Part shown: positions 29,510 through 46,804 of the stretch, piece after piece
How positions within the stretch are numbered: position 1 is the stretch's first letter
Layout of the letters: each line of letters starts with the position of its first letter
Made by a program: the position numbers and the translations under genes
Notes under the pieces: model-generated
Told to the model about the DNA's origin: nothing
What the model saw: only the letters and a program-made list of their open reading frames with translations
Databases searched by the model: none
Assembly: GCA_013619105.1 (NCBI GenBank)
Contig: JABXKU010000016.1
Span: 1 to 60,619 of the forward strand
Reading direction: 5' to 3'
DNA from: Desulfuromonadales bacterium
Lineage (GTDB): Bacteria; Desulfobacterota; Desulfuromonadia; Desulfuromonadales; Syntrophotaleaceae
Length of the DNA stretch: 60,619 nucleotides

Positions 29510-29924
29510 GAGCTATTTCCTCCCTCATCACAATCTTAGTCTTCATTGGCAGTTTATAAGCGGCCAACCGCAGAGCTGCAACAGCAACTTCTTTATCTAC
29601 ACCCTGCATCTCATAGAGAATCATGCCGGGACGAATAACCGCAACCCAGCTATCGGGAGCACCCTTACCCTTACCCATACGGGTTTCGGCAGGTTTGCTG
29701 GTCAGTGGCTTGTCAGGAAAGATACGAATCCAGATCTGACCTCCACGTTTCACGTGACGGGTCATGGCACGCCGTGCAGCTTCTATCTGGCGAGAAGAAA
29801 GCCAGCCACACTCTACTGCCTTGAGGCCGTAATCACCAAAGGTGAGCTCGGTCCCCCGGGTAGCAGTACCGGTCATTCGACCCGTAAACTGCTTTCTATG
29901 TTTTACCTTCTTAGGCATTAACAT
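29499..29924 (-). CDS. rplP: 50S ribosomal protein L16
   Basis: 141 residues. Begins [17 protein letters not shown]; the GGAG ribosome site fits the first ATG (9 bases) better than the second. Motifs are [21 protein letters not shown] and [23 protein letters not shown]16 is near the A-site tRNA elbow and is needed for peptidyl transfer. Overlaps rpmC by 11 bases. Confidence 0.98.
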   Translation of the reverse strand: MLMPKKVKHRKQFTGRMTGTATRGTELTFGDYGLKAVECGWLSSRQIEAARRAMTRHVKRGGQIWIRIFPDKPLTSKPAETRMGKGKGAPDSWVAVIRPGMILYEMQGVDKEVAVAALRLAAYKLPMKTKIVMREEIAHEG

Positions 29925-29939
29925 GGCAAAATACTCCTA

Positions 29940-30584
29940 TCAAATCGCTTTTTTGGCTTGCGAAAGCACTTCGCCCTTGAAGATAAGAACCTTGACGCCG
30001 ATGATGCCGTAGGTCGTCTTCGCTTCGGCGAATCCGTAATCGATATCGGCCCGCAGAGTGTGGAGCGGAACGCGCCCTTCACGGTACCACTCGGTACGAC
30101 TCATTTCGGCCCCACCCAGGCGGCCGGCACAGGTAATCTTAATCCCTTGTGCACCAAACTTAAGAGCCATACTAACACTTTTCTTCATCGCGCGACGGAA
30201 TGCGACGCGGCGCTCCAGCTGGAGAGCGATGTTCTCAGCCACCAACTGTGCGTCCACCTCGGGCTTACGCACTTCCTGAATATTGATAAACACTTCTTTG
30301 TCAGTGAGTTTGGCCAGTTCCTTTTTGAGGACTTCGACCTCAGCACCCTTTTTACCTATGATAATACCGGGGCGAGCGGCGAAGATATTGATCTTGACCT
30401 TGCTGGCGGCACGCTCCAACTCGATCTTGGCGATCCCGGCATGGTAAAGACGCTTCTTCAGGTAATCACGCAGTTTTATATCTTCGTGCAGAAGTTTGCT
30501 GTAATCACCTTCGGCATACCAGCGCGCGGCCCAGGTCTTAACAATCCCCAACCGGAATCCTATTGGATGAACTTTCTGGCCCAA
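29940..30584 (-). CDS. rpsC: 30S ribosomal protein S3
   Basis: 214 residues. Begins [13 protein letters not shown]. The KH domain has the [18 protein letters not shown] signature, followed by the C-terminal S3 domain ending [10 protein letters not shown]3 forms the mRNA entry helicase site with S4 and S5. Lies between rplV and rplP. Confidence 0.99.
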   Translation of the reverse strand: MGQKVHPIGFRLGIVKTWAARWYAEGDYSKLLHEDIKLRDYLKKRLYHAGIAKIELERAASKVKINIFAARPGIIIGKKGAEVEVLKKELAKLTDKEVFINIQEVRKPEVDAQLVAENIALQLERRVAFRRAMKKSVSMALKFGAQGIKITCAGRLGGAEMSRTEWYREGRVPLHTLRADIDYGFAEAKTTYGIIGVKVLIFKGEVLSQAKKAI

Positions 30585-30604
30585 ACCATCACCTCCTCAA
30601 AAGT

Positions 30605-30937
30605 CTATTTTTCGTCCAGCACCACGGTAATGTGGCTGGTCGGCTTACGAATTTTGGTAGCGCGCCCTTGGGCACGCGGCATGAAGCGCTTGAGAACCGG
30701 ACCCTGGTCGACGAAGATAGTCTTCACAACCAGGCGGTCAACATCCGCCACTCCTTTTTGCTCAGCATTGGCCACAGCCGAGCTCACCACAGTAGCAACG
30801 ATACCGGCCGCTTTCTGAGGGGAAAACTTAAGAATATTCAATGCTTCCTGAACACCCTTCCCACGAACCATATCGACGATCAGCCGAGTTCTTTGCGGCG
30901 AAAGGCGAGTATATCTGAGCTTGGCTCTGGCTTCCAT
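30605..30937 (-). CDS. rplV: 50S ribosomal protein L22
   Basis: 110 residues (MEARAKLRYTRLSPQRTRLI start). The beta-hairpin region RVDQGPVLKRFMPRAQGRA-type lines the peptide exit tunnel at its narrowest point, where macrolide resistance changes arise. It is intact here. Confidence 0.99.
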   Translation of the reverse strand: MEARAKLRYTRLSPQRTRLIVDMVRGKGVQEALNILKFSPQKAAGIVATVVSSAVANAEQKGVADVDRLVVKTIFVDQGPVLKRFMPRAQGRATKIRKPTSHITVVLDEK

Positions 30938-30972
30938 GAATCGAACTCCTCTTTCAAAATCCCTTTCGAGAT

Positions 30973-31242
30973 TTAGCGTTTTTTATCCGACCCGTGCCCG
31001 TAATATGTCCGGGTCGGGGAGAACTCACCAAGCTTGTGGCCTACCATGTTTTCTGTGACAAAAACAGGAATAAACTTCTTGCCATTGTGCACGGCAAAGG
31101 TATAGCCAACAAACTCAGGAATAATTGTCGAACGCCGCGACCAGGTTTTTACTACCTTACGCGACCCGCCGACATTATCCAAGTCAACTTTGCGCAGTAA
31201 GCTATCCTGTATGTACGGCCCTTTTTTAATTGATCTAGCCAC
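30973..31242 (-). CDS. rpsS: 30S ribosomal protein S19
   Basis: 89 residues ([19 protein letters not shown] start; [29 protein letters not shown] end region). S19 pairs with S13 in the 30S head. Normal length, normal S10 operon position. Confidence 0.99.
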   Translation of the reverse strand: MARSIKKGPYIQDSLLRKVDLDNVGGSRKVVKTWSRRSTIIPEFVGYTFAVHNGKKFIPVFVTENMVGHKLGEFSPTRTYYGHGSDKKR

Positions 31243-31271
31243 TATCGTCTCCTATCAGATGGAAATGCAGG

Positions 31272-32093
31272 CTATTTTCTGCGGCGGACAATAAAACGGT
31301 CAGTCCGCTTATTAACCCTGGTTTTATAGCCCTTGGTTGGCACACCCCACGGCGTAACCGGATGGCGGCCACCGGAACTCTTACCCTCGCCACCACCATG
31401 AGGATGGTCGACGGGGTTCATGGCCACTCCGCGAGTCTGCGGACGCTTGCCAAGCCAACGATTACGCCCGGCCTTGCCAATCTTGACGTTTTCGTGCTGA
31501 ACATTGCCCACCTGGCCAATAGTCACCCGGCAGTCCTGCAGAATCAAACGCACTTCCCCGGAGGGCAACCGCAACTGAGCGTAACGCCCTTCCTTGGCTG
31601 CAATCATGGCGTAGGCACCGGCACTGCGGGCCATCTGCCCACCCTTGCCAATGCGCATTTCAATGTTATGCACCCAGGTACCAAGAGGTACCGAGCGAAT
31701 GGTCATTGAATTGCCGGGCTTGATGTCTGCCTGCTCGCTGGAAATCACTGAATCCCCGACGCTGATCCCGACCGGAGCCAGAATATATCGCTTTTCGCCA
31801 TCGGCATAATTGAGCAGCGCAATCCGCGCAGAGCGGTTTGGATCGTACTCTACCGAGACAACCTTGGCTGGGATTTCAACTTTTTCTCTCTTAAAGTCGA
31901 TAATCCGGTATTTACGCTTATGGCCGCCACCGGTATGGCGCTTGGTAATGCGACCAAGATTGTTGCGTCCACCGCTTTTGCTCAATGGTGCAAGCAAAGA
32001 CTTCTCCGGCTTACCGGCAGTGATTTCCCCAAAATCGGCCGAGGTCATGTGACGACGACCTGGCGAGGTCGGTTTGTACTTTTGAATCGCCAT
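31272..32093 (-). CDS. rplB: 50S ribosomal protein L2
   Basis: 273 residues. The C-terminal [29 protein letters not shown] motif (residues near 225) holds the conserved histidine close to the peptidyl transferase centre. OB fold and SH3-like domains precede it. One of the largest and most conserved 50S proteins. Confidence 0.99.
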   Translation of the reverse strand: MAIQKYKPTSPGRRHMTSADFGEITAGKPEKSLLAPLSKSGGRNNLGRITKRHTGGGHKRKYRIIDFKREKVEIPAKVVSVEYDPNRSARIALLNYADGEKRYILAPVGISVGDSVISSEQADIKPGNSMTIRSVPLGTWVHNIEMRIGKGGQMARSAGAYAMIAAKEGRYAQLRLPSGEVRLILQDCRVTIGQVGNVQHENVKIGKAGRNRWLGKRPQTRGVAMNPVDHPHGGGEGKSSGGRHPVTPWGVPTKGYKTRVNKRTDRFIVRRRK

Positions 32094-32126
32094 TATCCTA
32101 ACTCCGTATTGCTAAATTGCACCCTA

Positions 32127-32414
32127 TCAAACACCAAACAAATCGAGCTTGCTGCCTTCGGCCAAGGTTACGTAAGCTTTCTTCCAATTGGAACGCTTAC
32201 CGAAGTTTCGGCCAACCCGCTTGACTTTACCGGCAACTACAATCGTGTTAACCCGCGCGACTTTGACCTCAAAGGCTTTTTCAATAGCCTGCTTGATCTC
32301 AATCTTATTGGCGCTAGGCAGCACTTCAAAAGCAAGAACCTGAGGCCCCTCGGAGTCCTGATAGACCTTTTCGGTGACCAGTGGTCTTTTAAGAATTTGA
32401 TGCAAAGGTTTCAT
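32127..32414 (-). CDS. rplW: 50S ribosomal protein L23
   Basis: 95 residues ([18 protein letters not shown] start). Main docking point for trigger factor and SRP at the tunnel exit. Its start codon shares one base with the rplD stop, indicating coupling. Confidence 0.98.
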   Translation of the reverse strand: MKPLHQILKRPLVTEKVYQDSEGPQVLAFEVLPSANKIEIKQAIEKAFEVKVARVNTIVVAGKVKRVGRNFGKRSNWKKAYVTLAEGSKLDLFGV

Positions 32415-33034
32415 TATGCTAACGCTCCTTCAAGCTGAGCCACTGCTCCTTCGGTGAGAACCAAGTTTTTATGCTTCATCACGTCGTAAACATTAACCCC
32501 GTCCACCCTGAGCACTTTCACATGGGGCACGTTGCGGGCCGATAGCTCTACATTTGGGTTTTCGCCATCGAGAACAATCAAAACATTCTCCAGCTCAAAG
32601 CGCTTGAGCACTTCGATAAAACCTTGGGTGCCAATCTTTTCCAGATCAAAACGATCAAGCACCGAAATCTTTTCGTCCTTGTAACGCGCCGAAAGAGCAC
32701 ATCTCAAAGCAGCTTTTTTAACCTTGCGATTCAGCTTAAAGCTGTAGTCGCGGGGCTGGGGACCGAAAGCGGCACCACCACCGACAAAGTGAGGAGCACG
32801 GTTGGTACCCTGACGGGCATTACCGGTTCCTTTCTGCCGATAAAGCTTCTTACCACCACCGGCAACCGCACTGCGGTTTTTGGTGCAGGCATTCCCGCCA
32901 CGGCGAGCAGCCAACTGATAGCGCACCATATCGTGAATCAGGTATCCCTTGACATCGGCATTAAATACCGCCTCGTCGAGCTCGCGCTCGGACACCTTTT
33001 TGTTTTCTATGTCATAAACAGCAATTTTCGCCAT
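32414..33034 (-). CDS. rplD: 50S ribosomal protein L4
   Basis: 206 residues. The extended loop ([35 protein letters not shown]) reaches the exit tunnel opposite L22. In E. coli L4 also represses the S10 operon. Here the S10 genes run on from tuf with no long leader, so that type of control is not evident. One-base overlap with rplW. Confidence 0.98.
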   Translation of the reverse strand: MAKIAVYDIENKKVSERELDEAVFNADVKGYLIHDMVRYQLAARRGGNACTKNRSAVAGGGKKLYRQKGTGNARQGTNRAPHFVGGGAAFGPQPRDYSFKLNRKVKKAALRCALSARYKDEKISVLDRFDLEKIGTQGFIEVLKRFELENVLIVLDGENPNVELSARNVPHVKVLRVDGVNVYDVMKHKNLVLTEGAVAQLEGALA

Positions 33035-33068
33035 GGTCTGTCTCCAAATCGTCTTTGACGTGTGCGCC

Positions 33069-33692
33069 TCAGCCTTTGCTGATAATCACCAGTCCGTTTT
33101 TCGGACCCGGTACCGCACCTTTGACCAGCACCAGATTCATTTCAGGACGAATCTCTACCACCTGCAAACCTTGAGTGGTGACCCGTTCGTTACCCATCTG
33201 GCCAGCCATTTTCTTGCCTTTAAATACCTTTGAAGGCCAGGCACTACAGCCGATAGAGCCACCGGTACGATGAAACTTTGAACCGTGACTCGCTCGTCCG
33301 CCAGAAAAATTCCAACGCTTCATCACACCCTGAAAGCCCTTACCCTTACTAGTCCCGGTAACGTCAACCATATCACCGGTGGCTAGTACTGCATCGCAAG
33401 AAATCTCATCGCCGACATTGTAGTCAGAGACATCATCCATGCGAATCTCGCGCACATAGGCAAACGCGCCCTTGCCAGCCTTTTTAAAATGCCCCATCTC
33501 AGGCTTGCTGGTGCGATGAGTTTTCTTTTCGCCGAAGCCGAGCTGAAGGGCATTATAGCCATCCGTCTCTACGCTTTTTTTCTGCAGTACGACACAGGGA
33601 CCGGTTTCCACTACCGTAACCGGAATACGCTTGCCGTCTGCTGCGAAGACCTGGGACATGCCCAGCTTCTTACCCAAGATACCCTTCATCAT
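33069..33692 (-). CDS. rplC: 50S ribosomal protein L3
   Basis: 207 residues ([18 protein letters not shown] start; [39 protein letters not shown]). The long loop reaches the peptidyl transferase centre and contains the Gln methylated in E. coli (MAGQMG). Two adjacent ATG codons could start it. Confidence 0.99.
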   Translation of the reverse strand: MMKGILGKKLGMSQVFAADGKRIPVTVVETGPCVVLQKKSVETDGYNALQLGFGEKKTHRTSKPEMGHFKKAGKGAFAYVREIRMDDVSDYNVGDEISCDAVLATGDMVDVTGTSKGKGFQGVMKRWNFSGGRASHGSKFHRTGGSIGCSAWPSKVFKGKKMAGQMGNERVTTQGLQVVEIRPEMNLVLVKGAVPGPKNGLVIISKG

Positions 33693-33721
33693 TGCACTTA
33701 CCCTTAATATCCAAGTGTTGA

Positions 33722-34030
33722 TTAAAGCTTGATTTCCACATCGACGCCAGCGGACAAATCCAGCTTCATCAGAGCGTCAACCGTCTGTTGGGTAGGCTCG
33801 ACAATATCCAGCAGGCGCTTATGGGTGCGCATTTCAAATTGCTCACGACTCTTTTTGTCGACGTGAGGTCCGCGCAGAACACAGTACTTATTAATTACTG
33901 TAGGCAACGGAATTGGTCCAGCAACCCGAGCACCGGTGCGCTTGGCAGTATCTACGATCTCATTAACGGAGAGATCAAGCAGCTTATGATCGTAAGCCTT
34001 CAAACGGATTCTGATCTTCTGGCTTTGCAT
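33722..34030 (-). CDS. rpsJ: 30S ribosomal protein S10 (NusE)
   Basis: 102 residues from ATG at 34030. An upstream ATG at 34036 is too close to the GAGGAA ribosome site. Core [19 protein letters not shown] and [25 protein letters not shown]. Beyond its 30S role it binds NusB and NusG, linking transcription to translation; nusG is also in this window. It follows tuf by 14 bases. Confidence 0.98.
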   Translation of the reverse strand: MQSQKIRIRLKAYDHKLLDLSVNEIVDTAKRTGARVAGPIPLPTVINKYCVLRGPHVDKKSREQFEMRTHKRLLDIVEPTQQTVDALMKLDLSAGVDVEIKL

Positions 34031-34044
34031 GGTCATTTCCTCTA

Positions 34045-35244
<1,200 letters not shown>

Positions 35245-35265
35245 GATACACCCTCCTGAAAGGCG

Positions 35266-37344
35266 TTAGCCTTGGACCTTAGCAATGATTTCTTCACCGA
35301 TCGCCTTGGGCACCTGAGCATAGTGATCAAAAACCATGGTGTAGGTGGCACGACCCTGAGTGGCGCTGCGCAAGTCGGTAGAATACCCGAACATACAAGA
35401 CAGGGGCACATCGGCAGTAATGACCTGAGCTCCACCGCGAGCGTCCATACCGGACACCTTGCCACGACGGCTACTGAGGTCGCCCATGACATCTCCCATG
35501 TAATCTTCGGGAACCACAACCTCGACGGCCATGATCGGCTCAAGCAATACGGGGCCAGCCTTGCGAGCACCCTCTTTAAAGCCCATGGAACCGGCTATCT
35601 TAAAAGCCATTTCATTGGAGTCGACATCATGATAGGAACCATCAAAACAGGTAACCTTAACATCCTCAATGGCGAATCCAGCCAGCACGCCACCCAAAGA
35701 TGCCTCTTTGGCGCCCTGACCTACCGCGGGTATGTATTCCTTAGGAATGACCCCACCCTTGATCGCATCGACGAATTCAAAACCACCGCCAGCCTCCTGA
35801 GGCTCAATACGCAACCAGCAATCTCCGTACTGACCACGACCACCGGACTGACGTACAAACTTGCCCTGCACTTCAACAGTCTTGGTAATAGTCTCACGGT
35901 AGGCCACCTGGGGCGCACCAATATTGGCTTCGACTTTGAATTCACGTCTCATGCGGTCGATAATAATCTCAAGATGCAGCTCGCCCATACCGGAAAGAAT
36001 GGTCTGGCCCGTCTCCTCATCGGTTCGAACCCGCAGAGTGGGGTCTTCCTGAACCAATTTGGCGATGGCGGTTCCCATCTTGTCCTGGTCACTTTTGGTC
36101 TTGGGCTCAACCGCAATATGAATAACCGGCTCGGGAAAGTCCATCGACTCAAGCAGACACAAATGCTTAGGATCACAAAGAGTATCACCGGTAGTCGCAT
36201 ACTTAAGGCCGACCGCTGCAGCGATGTCCCCCGCCACAACCTCTTTGATCTCTTCACGCTTATTGGAATGCATCTGCAAGATGCGACCGAAGCGCTCTTT
36301 CTTGCTCTTGCCGACATTGAACACATGCGCGCCCGACTCAAGCGTTCCGGAGTAGACCCGGAAGAACGTTAACTGACCGACAAATGGATCGGTCATAACC
36401 TTGAAAGCCAGGGCAGCAAAAGGACTGTCGTCCGACGCCGGGCAAGCAACTTCTTCATCCGTATCGGGATCAACACCGTTAATAGCAGGCACATCAATCG
36501 GTGACGGCATATAGTCAACCACCGCATCAAGAAGATTCTGCACGCCCTTGTTCTTAAAGGCGGAGCCGCACAATACCGGATTAATCTTGATGTCGATAGT
36601 GGCCGAACGAATACCTTGCTTGAGTTCTTCCATCGACAGTTCCTCACCGCCGATGTATTTCTCCATCAAGACTTCGTCGTGAGAACAGACCTCTTCGATC
36701 ATGGCATCACGGGCCTCTTGAGCCTCGTCTACCATATCGGCAGGGATATCGACAACTTCATAAGCCGCGCCCATGGACTCATCGTCCCAGACGATCCCCT
36801 TCATTTGCACCAGATCGACAACTCCGACAAAATCTTCTTCGGCGCCAATGGGCAACTGCAGGGGCACCGGATTGGCACCGAGGCGATCACGCATCATCTC
36901 TACGCCGCGGGAGAAATCAGCACCAAGACGGTCCATCTTATTAACGAAGGCGATACGTGGCACGCAATACTTATCGGCCTGACGCCAAACGGTCTCTGAC
37001 TGCGGCTCAACACCGCCAACGGAACAGAAAACCGCTACAGCACCATCGAGTACACGCAAAGACCGCTCAACCTCGACCGTAAAGTCGACATGACCCGGAG
37101 TATCGATAATGTTGATCCGATGCTCATTCCAGAAACAAGTAGTAGCAGCTGAGGTAATAGTAATGCCCCGCTCCTGCTCTTGCTCCATCCAGTCCATCGT
37201 AGCTGCACCATCGTGCACCTCACCTATCTTGTGAGAAACACCAGTATAGTAAAGAATGCGCTCGGTGGTGGTAGTCTTACCAGCATCGATATGAGCCATA
37301 ATGCCGATATTACGATATTTATTTAATGCAACTTGGCGTGCCAC
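35266..37344 (-). CDS. fusA: elongation factor G (GTG start)
   Basis: 692 residues. GTPase that drives translocation. [19 protein letters not shown] is at the N-terminus, with DTPGHVDFT and [10 protein letters not shown] for GTP binding, then domains II-V. The start is GTG at 37344, giving [20 protein letters not shown]; a GAGG lies about 10 bases upstream. Longer upstream codons do not match the family. It follows rpsG by 36 bases. Confidence 0.98.
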   Translation of the reverse strand: MARQVALNKYRNIGIMAHIDAGKTTTTERILYYTGVSHKIGEVHDGAATMDWMEQEQERGITITSAATTCFWNEHRINIIDTPGHVDFTVEVERSLRVLDGAVAVFCSVGGVEPQSETVWRQADKYCVPRIAFVNKMDRLGADFSRGVEMMRDRLGANPVPLQLPIGAEEDFVGVVDLVQMKGIVWDDESMGAAYEVVDIPADMVDEAQEARDAMIEEVCSHDEVLMEKYIGGEELSMEELKQGIRSATIDIKINPVLCGSAFKNKGVQNLLDAVVDYMPSPIDVPAINGVDPDTDEEVACPASDDSPFAALAFKVMTDPFVGQLTFFRVYSGTLESGAHVFNVGKSKKERFGRILQMHSNKREEIKEVVAGDIAAAVGLKYATTGDTLCDPKHLCLLESMDFPEPVIHIAVEPKTKSDQDKMGTAIAKLVQEDPTLRVRTDEETGQTILSGMGELHLEIIIDRMRREFKVEANIGAPQVAYRETITKTVEVQGKFVRQSGGRGQYGDCWLRIEPQEAGGGFEFVDAIKGGVIPKEYIPAVGQGAKEASLGGVLAGFAIEDVKVTCFDGSYHDVDSNEMAFKIAGSMGFKEGARKAGPVLLEPIMAVEVVVPEDYMGDVMGDLSSRRGKVSGMDARGGAQVITADVPLSCMFGYSTDLRSATQGRATYTMVFDHYAQVPKAIGEEIIAKVQG

Positions 37345-37380
37345 AGTATATATCCTCAACAACCGTAAAGGTTAAAGCTG

Positions 37381-37851
37381 TTACCAGCGATAATGAGCAA
37401 AGGCCTTATTAGCGTCGGCCATACGATGAGTGTCTTCTTTTTTCTTTACAGAAGTTCCGCGGTTGGCCGCTGCATCAAGCAGCTCACCAGCCAGGCGCTC
37501 ACCCATAGTTTTCTCGCCACGCTTACGCGCATAACTAATAATCCAGCGAATTGCCAACGCAGTGCGTCGCTCGCTACGAACCTCAACAGGAACCTGATAG
37601 GTGGACCCACCCACACGCCGAGACTTAACCTCGAGCATGGGACGAACATTCTCCATAGCCTTCTTAAAAATCTCGAGAGGCTCTTCGCTGGAACGCTCGG
37701 TAACCAAATCAAAGGCACCATAAACAATTGCCTCGGCCGTGCTCTTCTTGCCGTCAAGCATAATAGCATTGACAAACTTAGCAAGCATCCGATCCCCAAA
37801 TTTCGGGTCGGGCAGAATAACGCGCTTTGCGACTTCTCTTCTTCTCGGCAT
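37381..37851 (-). CDS. rpsG: 30S ribosomal protein S7
   Basis: 156 residues ([20 protein letters not shown] start; [21 protein letters not shown]-terminal [13 protein letters not shown]). Primary binder of the 16S 3' domain and str operon repressor in E. coli. Normal length, 21 bases after rpsL. Confidence 0.99.
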   Translation of the reverse strand: MPRRREVAKRVILPDPKFGDRMLAKFVNAIMLDGKKSTAEAIVYGAFDLVTERSSEEPLEIFKKAMENVRPMLEVKSRRVGGSTYQVPVEVRSERRTALAIRWIISYARKRGEKTMGERLAGELLDAAANRGTSVKKKEDTHRMADANKAFAHYRW

Positions 37852-37872
37852 AACTTCCCCTCAGCCTTCTAA

Positions 37873-38244
37873 TTATTTAGGCCGCTTGGCCCCATACTTG
37901 GAACGACCTTGCCTACGGTCTTTAACTCCGGCCAGATCGAGCGTACCTCGCACGATGTGATAGCGCACACCCGGAAGGTCTTTTACACGCCCACCGCGAA
38001 TCAAAACCACGGAGTGCTCCTGGAGATTGTGGCCCACACCAGGAATGTAAGAGGTAACCACAAACCCGTTGGTCAGGCGAACACGAGCGACCTTGCGCAA
38101 AGCCGAGTTAGGCTTTTTCGGGGTCGTAGTATATACGCGGGTACATACTCCACGCTTTTGAGGACTACATTTAAGCGCAGGCGCGGTCGACTTACGCACT
38201 TTTTTCTCGCGGCCCTTGCGAATCAATTGATTAATAGTCGGCAT
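37873..38244 (-). CDS. rpsL: 30S ribosomal protein S12
   Basis: 123 residues ([15 protein letters not shown] start). The decoding-centre loop [21 protein letters not shown] and the [29 protein letters not shown] segment are intact. The two lysines where streptomycin resistance arises (K in PKKPNS and K in RVKDLPG) are wild type. First gene of the str block, with a promoter upstream. Confidence 0.99.
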   Translation of the reverse strand: MPTINQLIRKGREKKVRKSTAPALKCSPQKRGVCTRVYTTTPKKPNSALRKVARVRLTNGFVVTSYIPGVGHNLQEHSVVLIRGGRVKDLPGVRYHIVRGTLDLAGVKDRRQGRSKYGAKRPK

Positions 38245-38316
38245 TAAACTAGCTCCCGTATGTTCTCACACTTAACGTTAATTGTTTTCCGCCTTTCAGC
38301 AGGGGAAAACCCGCTC

Positions 38317-38345
38317 ACATTATCAATCTGGCCCCGCCTTGTCAA
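38317..38345 (-). promoter_or_regulatory. sigma70-type promoter for rpsL and the str-S10-spc-alpha block
   Basis: A perfect TTGACA (38340-38345) is followed by a 17-base spacer and TAATGT (38317-38322) on the minus strand. It lies about 75 bases before rpsL and just after the rpoC end. The spacer forms one arm of a GC-rich stem-loop (see 38331-38368). No further strong promoter or terminator was seen down to rplQ. Confidence 0.75.
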
Positions 38346-38375
38346 GCGCTTTTTAAGAGCGGCGGGGCTTTTTTT
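38331..38375 (+). terminator. GC-rich stem-loop between rpoC and rpsL
   Basis: GCCCCGCC (38331-38338) pairs with GGCGGGGC (38361-38368), followed on the plus strand by seven T (38369-38375). As drawn it is a plus-strand terminator, yet no plus-strand gene lies ahead of it. It would stop antisense transcripts entering rpoC. For minus-strand rpoC transcripts the stem forms, but no T-run follows, so it may act as a processing or pause site. Confidence 0.55.
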
Positions 38376-38395
38376 GTTTGATTACAACTTTCGGG

Positions 38396-42574
<4,179 letters not shown>

Positions 42575-42605
42575 ATCTCACCCTCCTTGTAGGATGACGC
42601 TGGGT

Positions 42606-45600
42606 TTATTCGTGTTCTTCAAGCAGGTCGACGTCGAGGCAGAGGGACTGAAGCTCCTTGACCAAAACGTTGAACGACTCAGGCAGACCGGCTTCAAGGT
42701 TTTGCTTACCCTTGACGATGGCTTCGTACATGCGGGTCCGGCCGGCGACGTCATCAGACTTGACGGTCAGGAATTCCTGCAGTGCATGAGCGGCGCCATA
42801 AGCTTCCATTGCCCACACCTCCATCTCGCCGAGGCGCTGACCACCAAACTGGGCCTTGCCGCCGAGGGGCTGCTGAGTCACCAGGCTGTAAGGACCGATG
42901 CTACGAGCATGGATCTTATCATCAACCAGATGGTGCAGCTTGAGCATGTACATGATGCCGACAGTAACCTTCTCCTTGAAGGCATCACCGCTCTTACCGT
43001 CATATAGAGTCATTTGCCCCGAGTCAGAGAAGCCGGAGCGAATCATTTCCTGCTTCATCTGCTCTTCGGTCACCCCTTCAAAAACTGGCGAGGCCATGGG
43101 CACACCCGAGGAAAGACGTTGAGCAAGCAAATGAATCTCGTCATCGTCGAGCCCTTGCAAAAAGGCTGTGACATTTTCGTCGTTGTACACATCTTCAAGC
43201 TTCTTACGCAGCGCTTCAGGGCCAAACTGCTGATCTAGCTGCGCCTGAATCTGGATACCAAGACCGCGCGCGGCCAGGCCAAGATGGGTTTCAAGAATCT
43301 GCCCAACATTCATACGAGACGGTACACCAAGGGGGTTGAGAACGATCTCAACCGGGGTACCATCTTCCATGTAAGGCATATCTTCTTCTGGTAAGATGCG
43401 GGACAAAACACCCTTGTTACCGTGACGGCCAGCCATCTTATCACCAACAGACAACTTACGTTTAATGGCGATATAGACCTTGACCATCTTGATCACACCG
43501 GGAGGCAGATCATCTCCACGCTTGATCTTTTCAATCTTATTGGAAAAGACCCCTTTGATCAGATCCTCGCGCTCAGTAAGACGGGCAAAGATCTCAGCAA
43601 CTCGGGATTCAATCTCAGGTTCATCCAGCAACGAAATATCGTTCCAGCGCGACAGCGGAATCTTATCCAGCGCTACGGCTGCGATTTCGGCTCCCTGCTC
43701 CAACAATATTTCACCAGCAGGATCGCTGACACCCACTGCGGCTTTACGACCTAAGAGCAGATCGCGCACCTTGCTTTTAGCCGATCCGCGAATAATGCGG
43801 ATTTCGTCATTTTGATCCTTGAGCAGTTTATCGATTTCACTCTTCTCGATAACCTCGGTACGACTATCCTTGTCCGATCCCTTACGAGAAAAGACCCGCG
43901 CACCAATAACTACACCTTCAGTACCCGGAGGCAAGCGCAGAGAAGTATCCCGCACATCGCCAGCCTTTTCACCAAAGATGGCCCGGAGCAATTTCTCTTC
44001 AGGAGAAAGTTGAGTCTCACCCTTTGGGGTGATCTTGCCGACCAGAATATCACCGGGCTTAACCTCGGCGCCGATACGAACGATTCCGCTTTCGTCGAGG
44101 TCCTTAAGAGCATCCTCGCCAAGGTTGGGAATATCGTTGGTGATCTCTTCCTTGCCAAGCTTGGTATCCCGAGCGACGCACTCCAATTCTTCGATATGAA
44201 TGGAGGTATAGCGGTCTTCCTTAACCATTTTTTCTGAGATAAGGATCGAGTCCTCAAAGTTATAGCCACCCCAAGGCATAAATGCGACCAACACATTCTG
44301 TCCGAGAGCCAGTTCCCCCCACTGGGTGGAAGGACCGTCAGCTATAATATCCCCAGATTTCACCCGGTCACCCTGACGGATGATAGGTTTCTGGTTGAGG
44401 CAGGTGTTTTGGTTGGAACGGGAGAACTTGGTCAGGGTATAGATATCGACCCCGGTCCCTGTTTCATCAACCTCGCCCTCGTCAATCTTAACAACGATAC
44501 GAGCAGCATCGACACTTTCAACCACGCCAGCATGGCGTGCTACGACGGCAGCCCCGGAGTCGTGAGCGACGATACGCTCCATACCGGTACCAACCAGTGG
44601 CGAATCAGCACGCAACAGCGGCACAGCCTGGCGCTGCATGTTGGAACCCATCAGAGCACGATTAGCATCATCGTTTTCGAGAAAGGGGATCAACGCTGCT
44701 GCGACAGAAACCAGCTGCTTAGGCGAGACATCCATCAAACCAATATCATCCCGCGACATGAGCATGAACTCACCGCTCTTACGGGCATTGATCAGCTCAT
44801 TGATTAAACGGCCGTTTTCATCGAGGGGCGCATTGGCCTGAGCGATGGCGTGGCCTTCTTCTTCAAGGGCTGAGAAGTAACGAATATCCTTGCTGGCAAC
44901 CCCACCTTCAACCAAACGATAAGGCGTTTCGACAAAACCATGCTCATTGATGCGGGCATAAGTCGACAAGGATGCAATCAGACCGATATTCGGTCCTTCA
45001 GGGGTTTCGATGGGACACACACGCCCGTAATGGGTTGGGTGAACGTCTCGAACTTCAAAACCGGCCCGCTCACGAGTCAAGCCACCGGGTCCCAGGGCGG
45101 ACAAACGCCGCTTATGGGTGATTTCCGAGAGTGGGTTGGTCTGATCCATAAACTGTGAAAGCTGGGAAGAGCCAAAGAACTCTTTGACCACTGCAGAGAC
45201 CGGCTTCGAATTAATCAAGTCATGGGGCATAAGACTGTCAATTTCCTGCAGACTCATGCGCTCCTTGATCGCCCGTTCCATACGCACCAAACCAACGCGG
45301 TACTGATTTTCCAGCAGTTCGCCTACAGCACGCACCCGCCGATTACCGAGGTGGTCGATGTCATCGATAGTGCCTTTGCCGTTCCGCAGGTCGATGAGAT
45401 AGCGTACCACCTCAAGGATGTCATCCTTGGTTAGCGTTGTATGTTCTGCATCGACATCAAGTCCGAGCTTGTAATTCAGTTTGATCCGACCAACGGCAGA
45501 GAGGTCATAACGCTCAGGAACGAAAAACAGCCCTTCGAAGAGCGCCGTAGCACTCTTGATGGTCGGCGGATCACCAGGCCGCAAGCGGCGGTATATCTCA

Positions 45601-46712
45601 ATACGAGCATCATCAGCCGTGGCCACCTTGTCGATCAGCAGTGTTTCACGCAGATATGGCCCGACAAAGATGTTGTCGATGTACAAAACGTTAAATTCGC
45701 CAATACCGCGACTACGCAGTTCAGCCAGTTTTTCGACGCCAACTTCTTCGTTGCACTCGACAAGAATTTCACCAGTGGCGGTATCGACAATATCGACCGC
45801 AGAAATCTTCCCGGCAACTTCTTCTTCGAGAACTTGAACCAGCTCAATCTTATGTTCAGCAAGCTTGCGAATGGCCGCCTTGGTGAACTTACGATTGGCC
45901 TTGACCAACACCTCACCATTTTCCGCGACGATATCGCTACTGGCCCTTTGACCTGAAAGCAACTCGAGATTAACGCGTTTTTTATATCCATCCTCAGCAA
46001 AGACAATGGTCTCTACGTCGTAAAAATAATTAAGTAGCTCCTCAGCAGTATAATCAAGGGCTTTGAGCAGTACCGTAGCGGGCAGTTTGCGCCGACGGTC
46101 GATTCGCACGTAAAGGAAATCCTTGTGATCAAAATCAAAATCTAGCCAGGACCCCCGATAGGGAATGACGCGCGCGTTGTACAGAATTTTGCCACTCGAA
46201 TGGGTCTTGCCTTTATCGTGATCAAAAAAGACACCGGGAGAACGATGCAACTGGCTGACGATAACCCGCTCGGTACCATTAATTATAAAGGTACCGTTGT
46301 CGGTCATCAGCGGTATCTCACCGAAGTAGACCTCCTGCTCTTTTATATCGCGGATCGACTGAACACCGGATTCTTTATCGGTGTCCCAGGAAACCAGGCG
46401 GACCTTGACCTTAACCGGAGCGGCAAAAGTCATCCCCCGCTGATGACACTCATCCACATCGTACTTGGGAGTGCCGAGGGAATAAGCGACGTATTCCAGT
46501 GAACAGGTTTCGCTGAAATCACGGATAGGAAAAACCGATTGAAACACGGCTTCCAACCCGTTATTTTGTCTTGCAGAAGGAGCGATATCCGCTTGCAGGA
46601 AACGTTTATAAGAATTCTTCTGAATATCGATCAGATTAGGGATATCAATAATTCGCTGAATTTCAGCGAAGTGTTTCCTTAGAAGCTGGTTATTCGCGAT
46701 CGAATAAGCCAT
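42606..46712 (-). CDS. rpoB: RNA polymerase beta subunit
   Basis: 1368 residues from ATG at 46712, preceded by AAGGAG. Upstream in-frame codons lack a site and do not match the family. The rifampicin cluster region ([30 protein letters not shown]) has wild-type residues. The catalytic-side segment ([23 protein letters not shown]) and the C-terminal [16 protein letters not shown] docking part are intact. It lies 92 bases after rplL with a stem-loop in between. Confidence 0.99.
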   Translation of the reverse strand: MAYSIANNQLLRKHFAEIQRIIDIPNLIDIQKNSYKRFLQADIAPSARQNNGLEAVFQSVFPIRDFSETCSLEYVAYSLGTPKYDVDECHQRGMTFAAPVKVKVRLVSWDTDKESGVQSIRDIKEQEVYFGEIPLMTDNGTFIINGTERVIVSQLHRSPGVFFDHDKGKTHSSGKILYNARVIPYRGSWLDFDFDHKDFLYVRIDRRRKLPATVLLKALDYTAEELLNYFYDVETIVFAEDGYKKRVNLELLSGQRASSDIVAENGEVLVKANRKFTKAAIRKLAEHKIELVQVLEEEVAGKISAVDIVDTATGEILVECNEEVGVEKLAELRSRGIGEFNVLYIDNIFVGPYLRETLLIDKVATADDARIEIYRRLRPGDPPTIKSATALFEGLFFVPERYDLSAVGRIKLNYKLGLDVDAEHTTLTKDDILEVVRYLIDLRNGKGTIDDIDHLGNRRVRAVGELLENQYRVGLVRMERAIKERMSLQEIDSLMPHDLINSKPVSAVVKEFFGSSQLSQFMDQTNPLSEITHKRRLSALGPGGLTRERAGFEVRDVHPTHYGRVCPIETPEGPNIGLIASLSTYARINEHGFVETPYRLVEGGVASKDIRYFSALEEEGHAIAQANAPLDENGRLINELINARKSGEFMLMSRDDIGLMDVSPKQLVSVAAALIPFLENDDANRALMGSNMQRQAVPLLRADSPLVGTGMERIVAHDSGAAVVARHAGVVESVDAARIVVKIDEGEVDETGTGVDIYTLTKFSRSNQNTCLNQKPIIRQGDRVKSGDIIADGPSTQWGELALGQNVLVAFMPWGGYNFEDSILISEKMVKEDRYTSIHIEELECVARDTKLGKEEITNDIPNLGEDALKDLDESGIVRIGAEVKPGDILVGKITPKGETQLSPEEKLLRAIFGEKAGDVRDTSLRLPPGTEGVVIGARVFSRKGSDKDSRTEVIEKSEIDKLLKDQNDEIRIIRGSAKSKVRDLLLGRKAAVGVSDPAGEILLEQGAEIAAVALDKIPLSRWNDISLLDEPEIESRVAEIFARLTEREDLIKGVFSNKIEKIKRGDDLPPGVIKMVKVYIAIKRKLSVGDKMAGRHGNKGVLSRILPEEDMPYMEDGTPVEIVLNPLGVPSRMNVGQILETHLGLAARGLGIQIQAQLDQQFGPEALRKKLEDVYNDENVTAFLQGLDDDEIHLLAQRLSSGVPMASPVFEGVTEEQMKQEMIRSGFSDSGQMTLYDGKSGDAFKEKVTVGIMYMLKLHHLVDDKIHARSIGPYSLVTQQPLGGKAQFGGQRLGEMEVWAMEAYGAAHALQEFLTVKSDDVAGRTRMYEAIVKGKQNLEAGLPESFNVLVKELQSLCLDVDLLEEHE

Positions 46713-46751
46713 GGTTACTCCTTTAGCTGAGGAAGCTAACGCATGCAGAAT

Positions 46752-46780
46752 AGCCAAGGCCGCTCAAGGCGACCTTGGCT
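46752..46780 (-). promoter_or_regulatory. stem-loop between rplL and rpoB (attenuator or processing site candidate)
   Basis: AGCCAAGG (46752-46759 on plus) pairs with CCTTGGCT (46773-46780), with a further CGC:GCG inner stem. No T-run follows on the minus strand. In E. coli a partial terminator and an RNase III site lie between rplL and rpoB and lower polymerase output relative to ribosomal proteins. This stem is at the matching place, so a similar role is inferred. Confidence 0.5.
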
Positions 46781-46804
46781 AAGGGCAACACTATTAAACA
46801 GTTA

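Noticed and set aside
35272-36372. 366-codon open frame on the plus strand
   Set aside because: Antisense of fusA; no ribosome site or recognisable protein.
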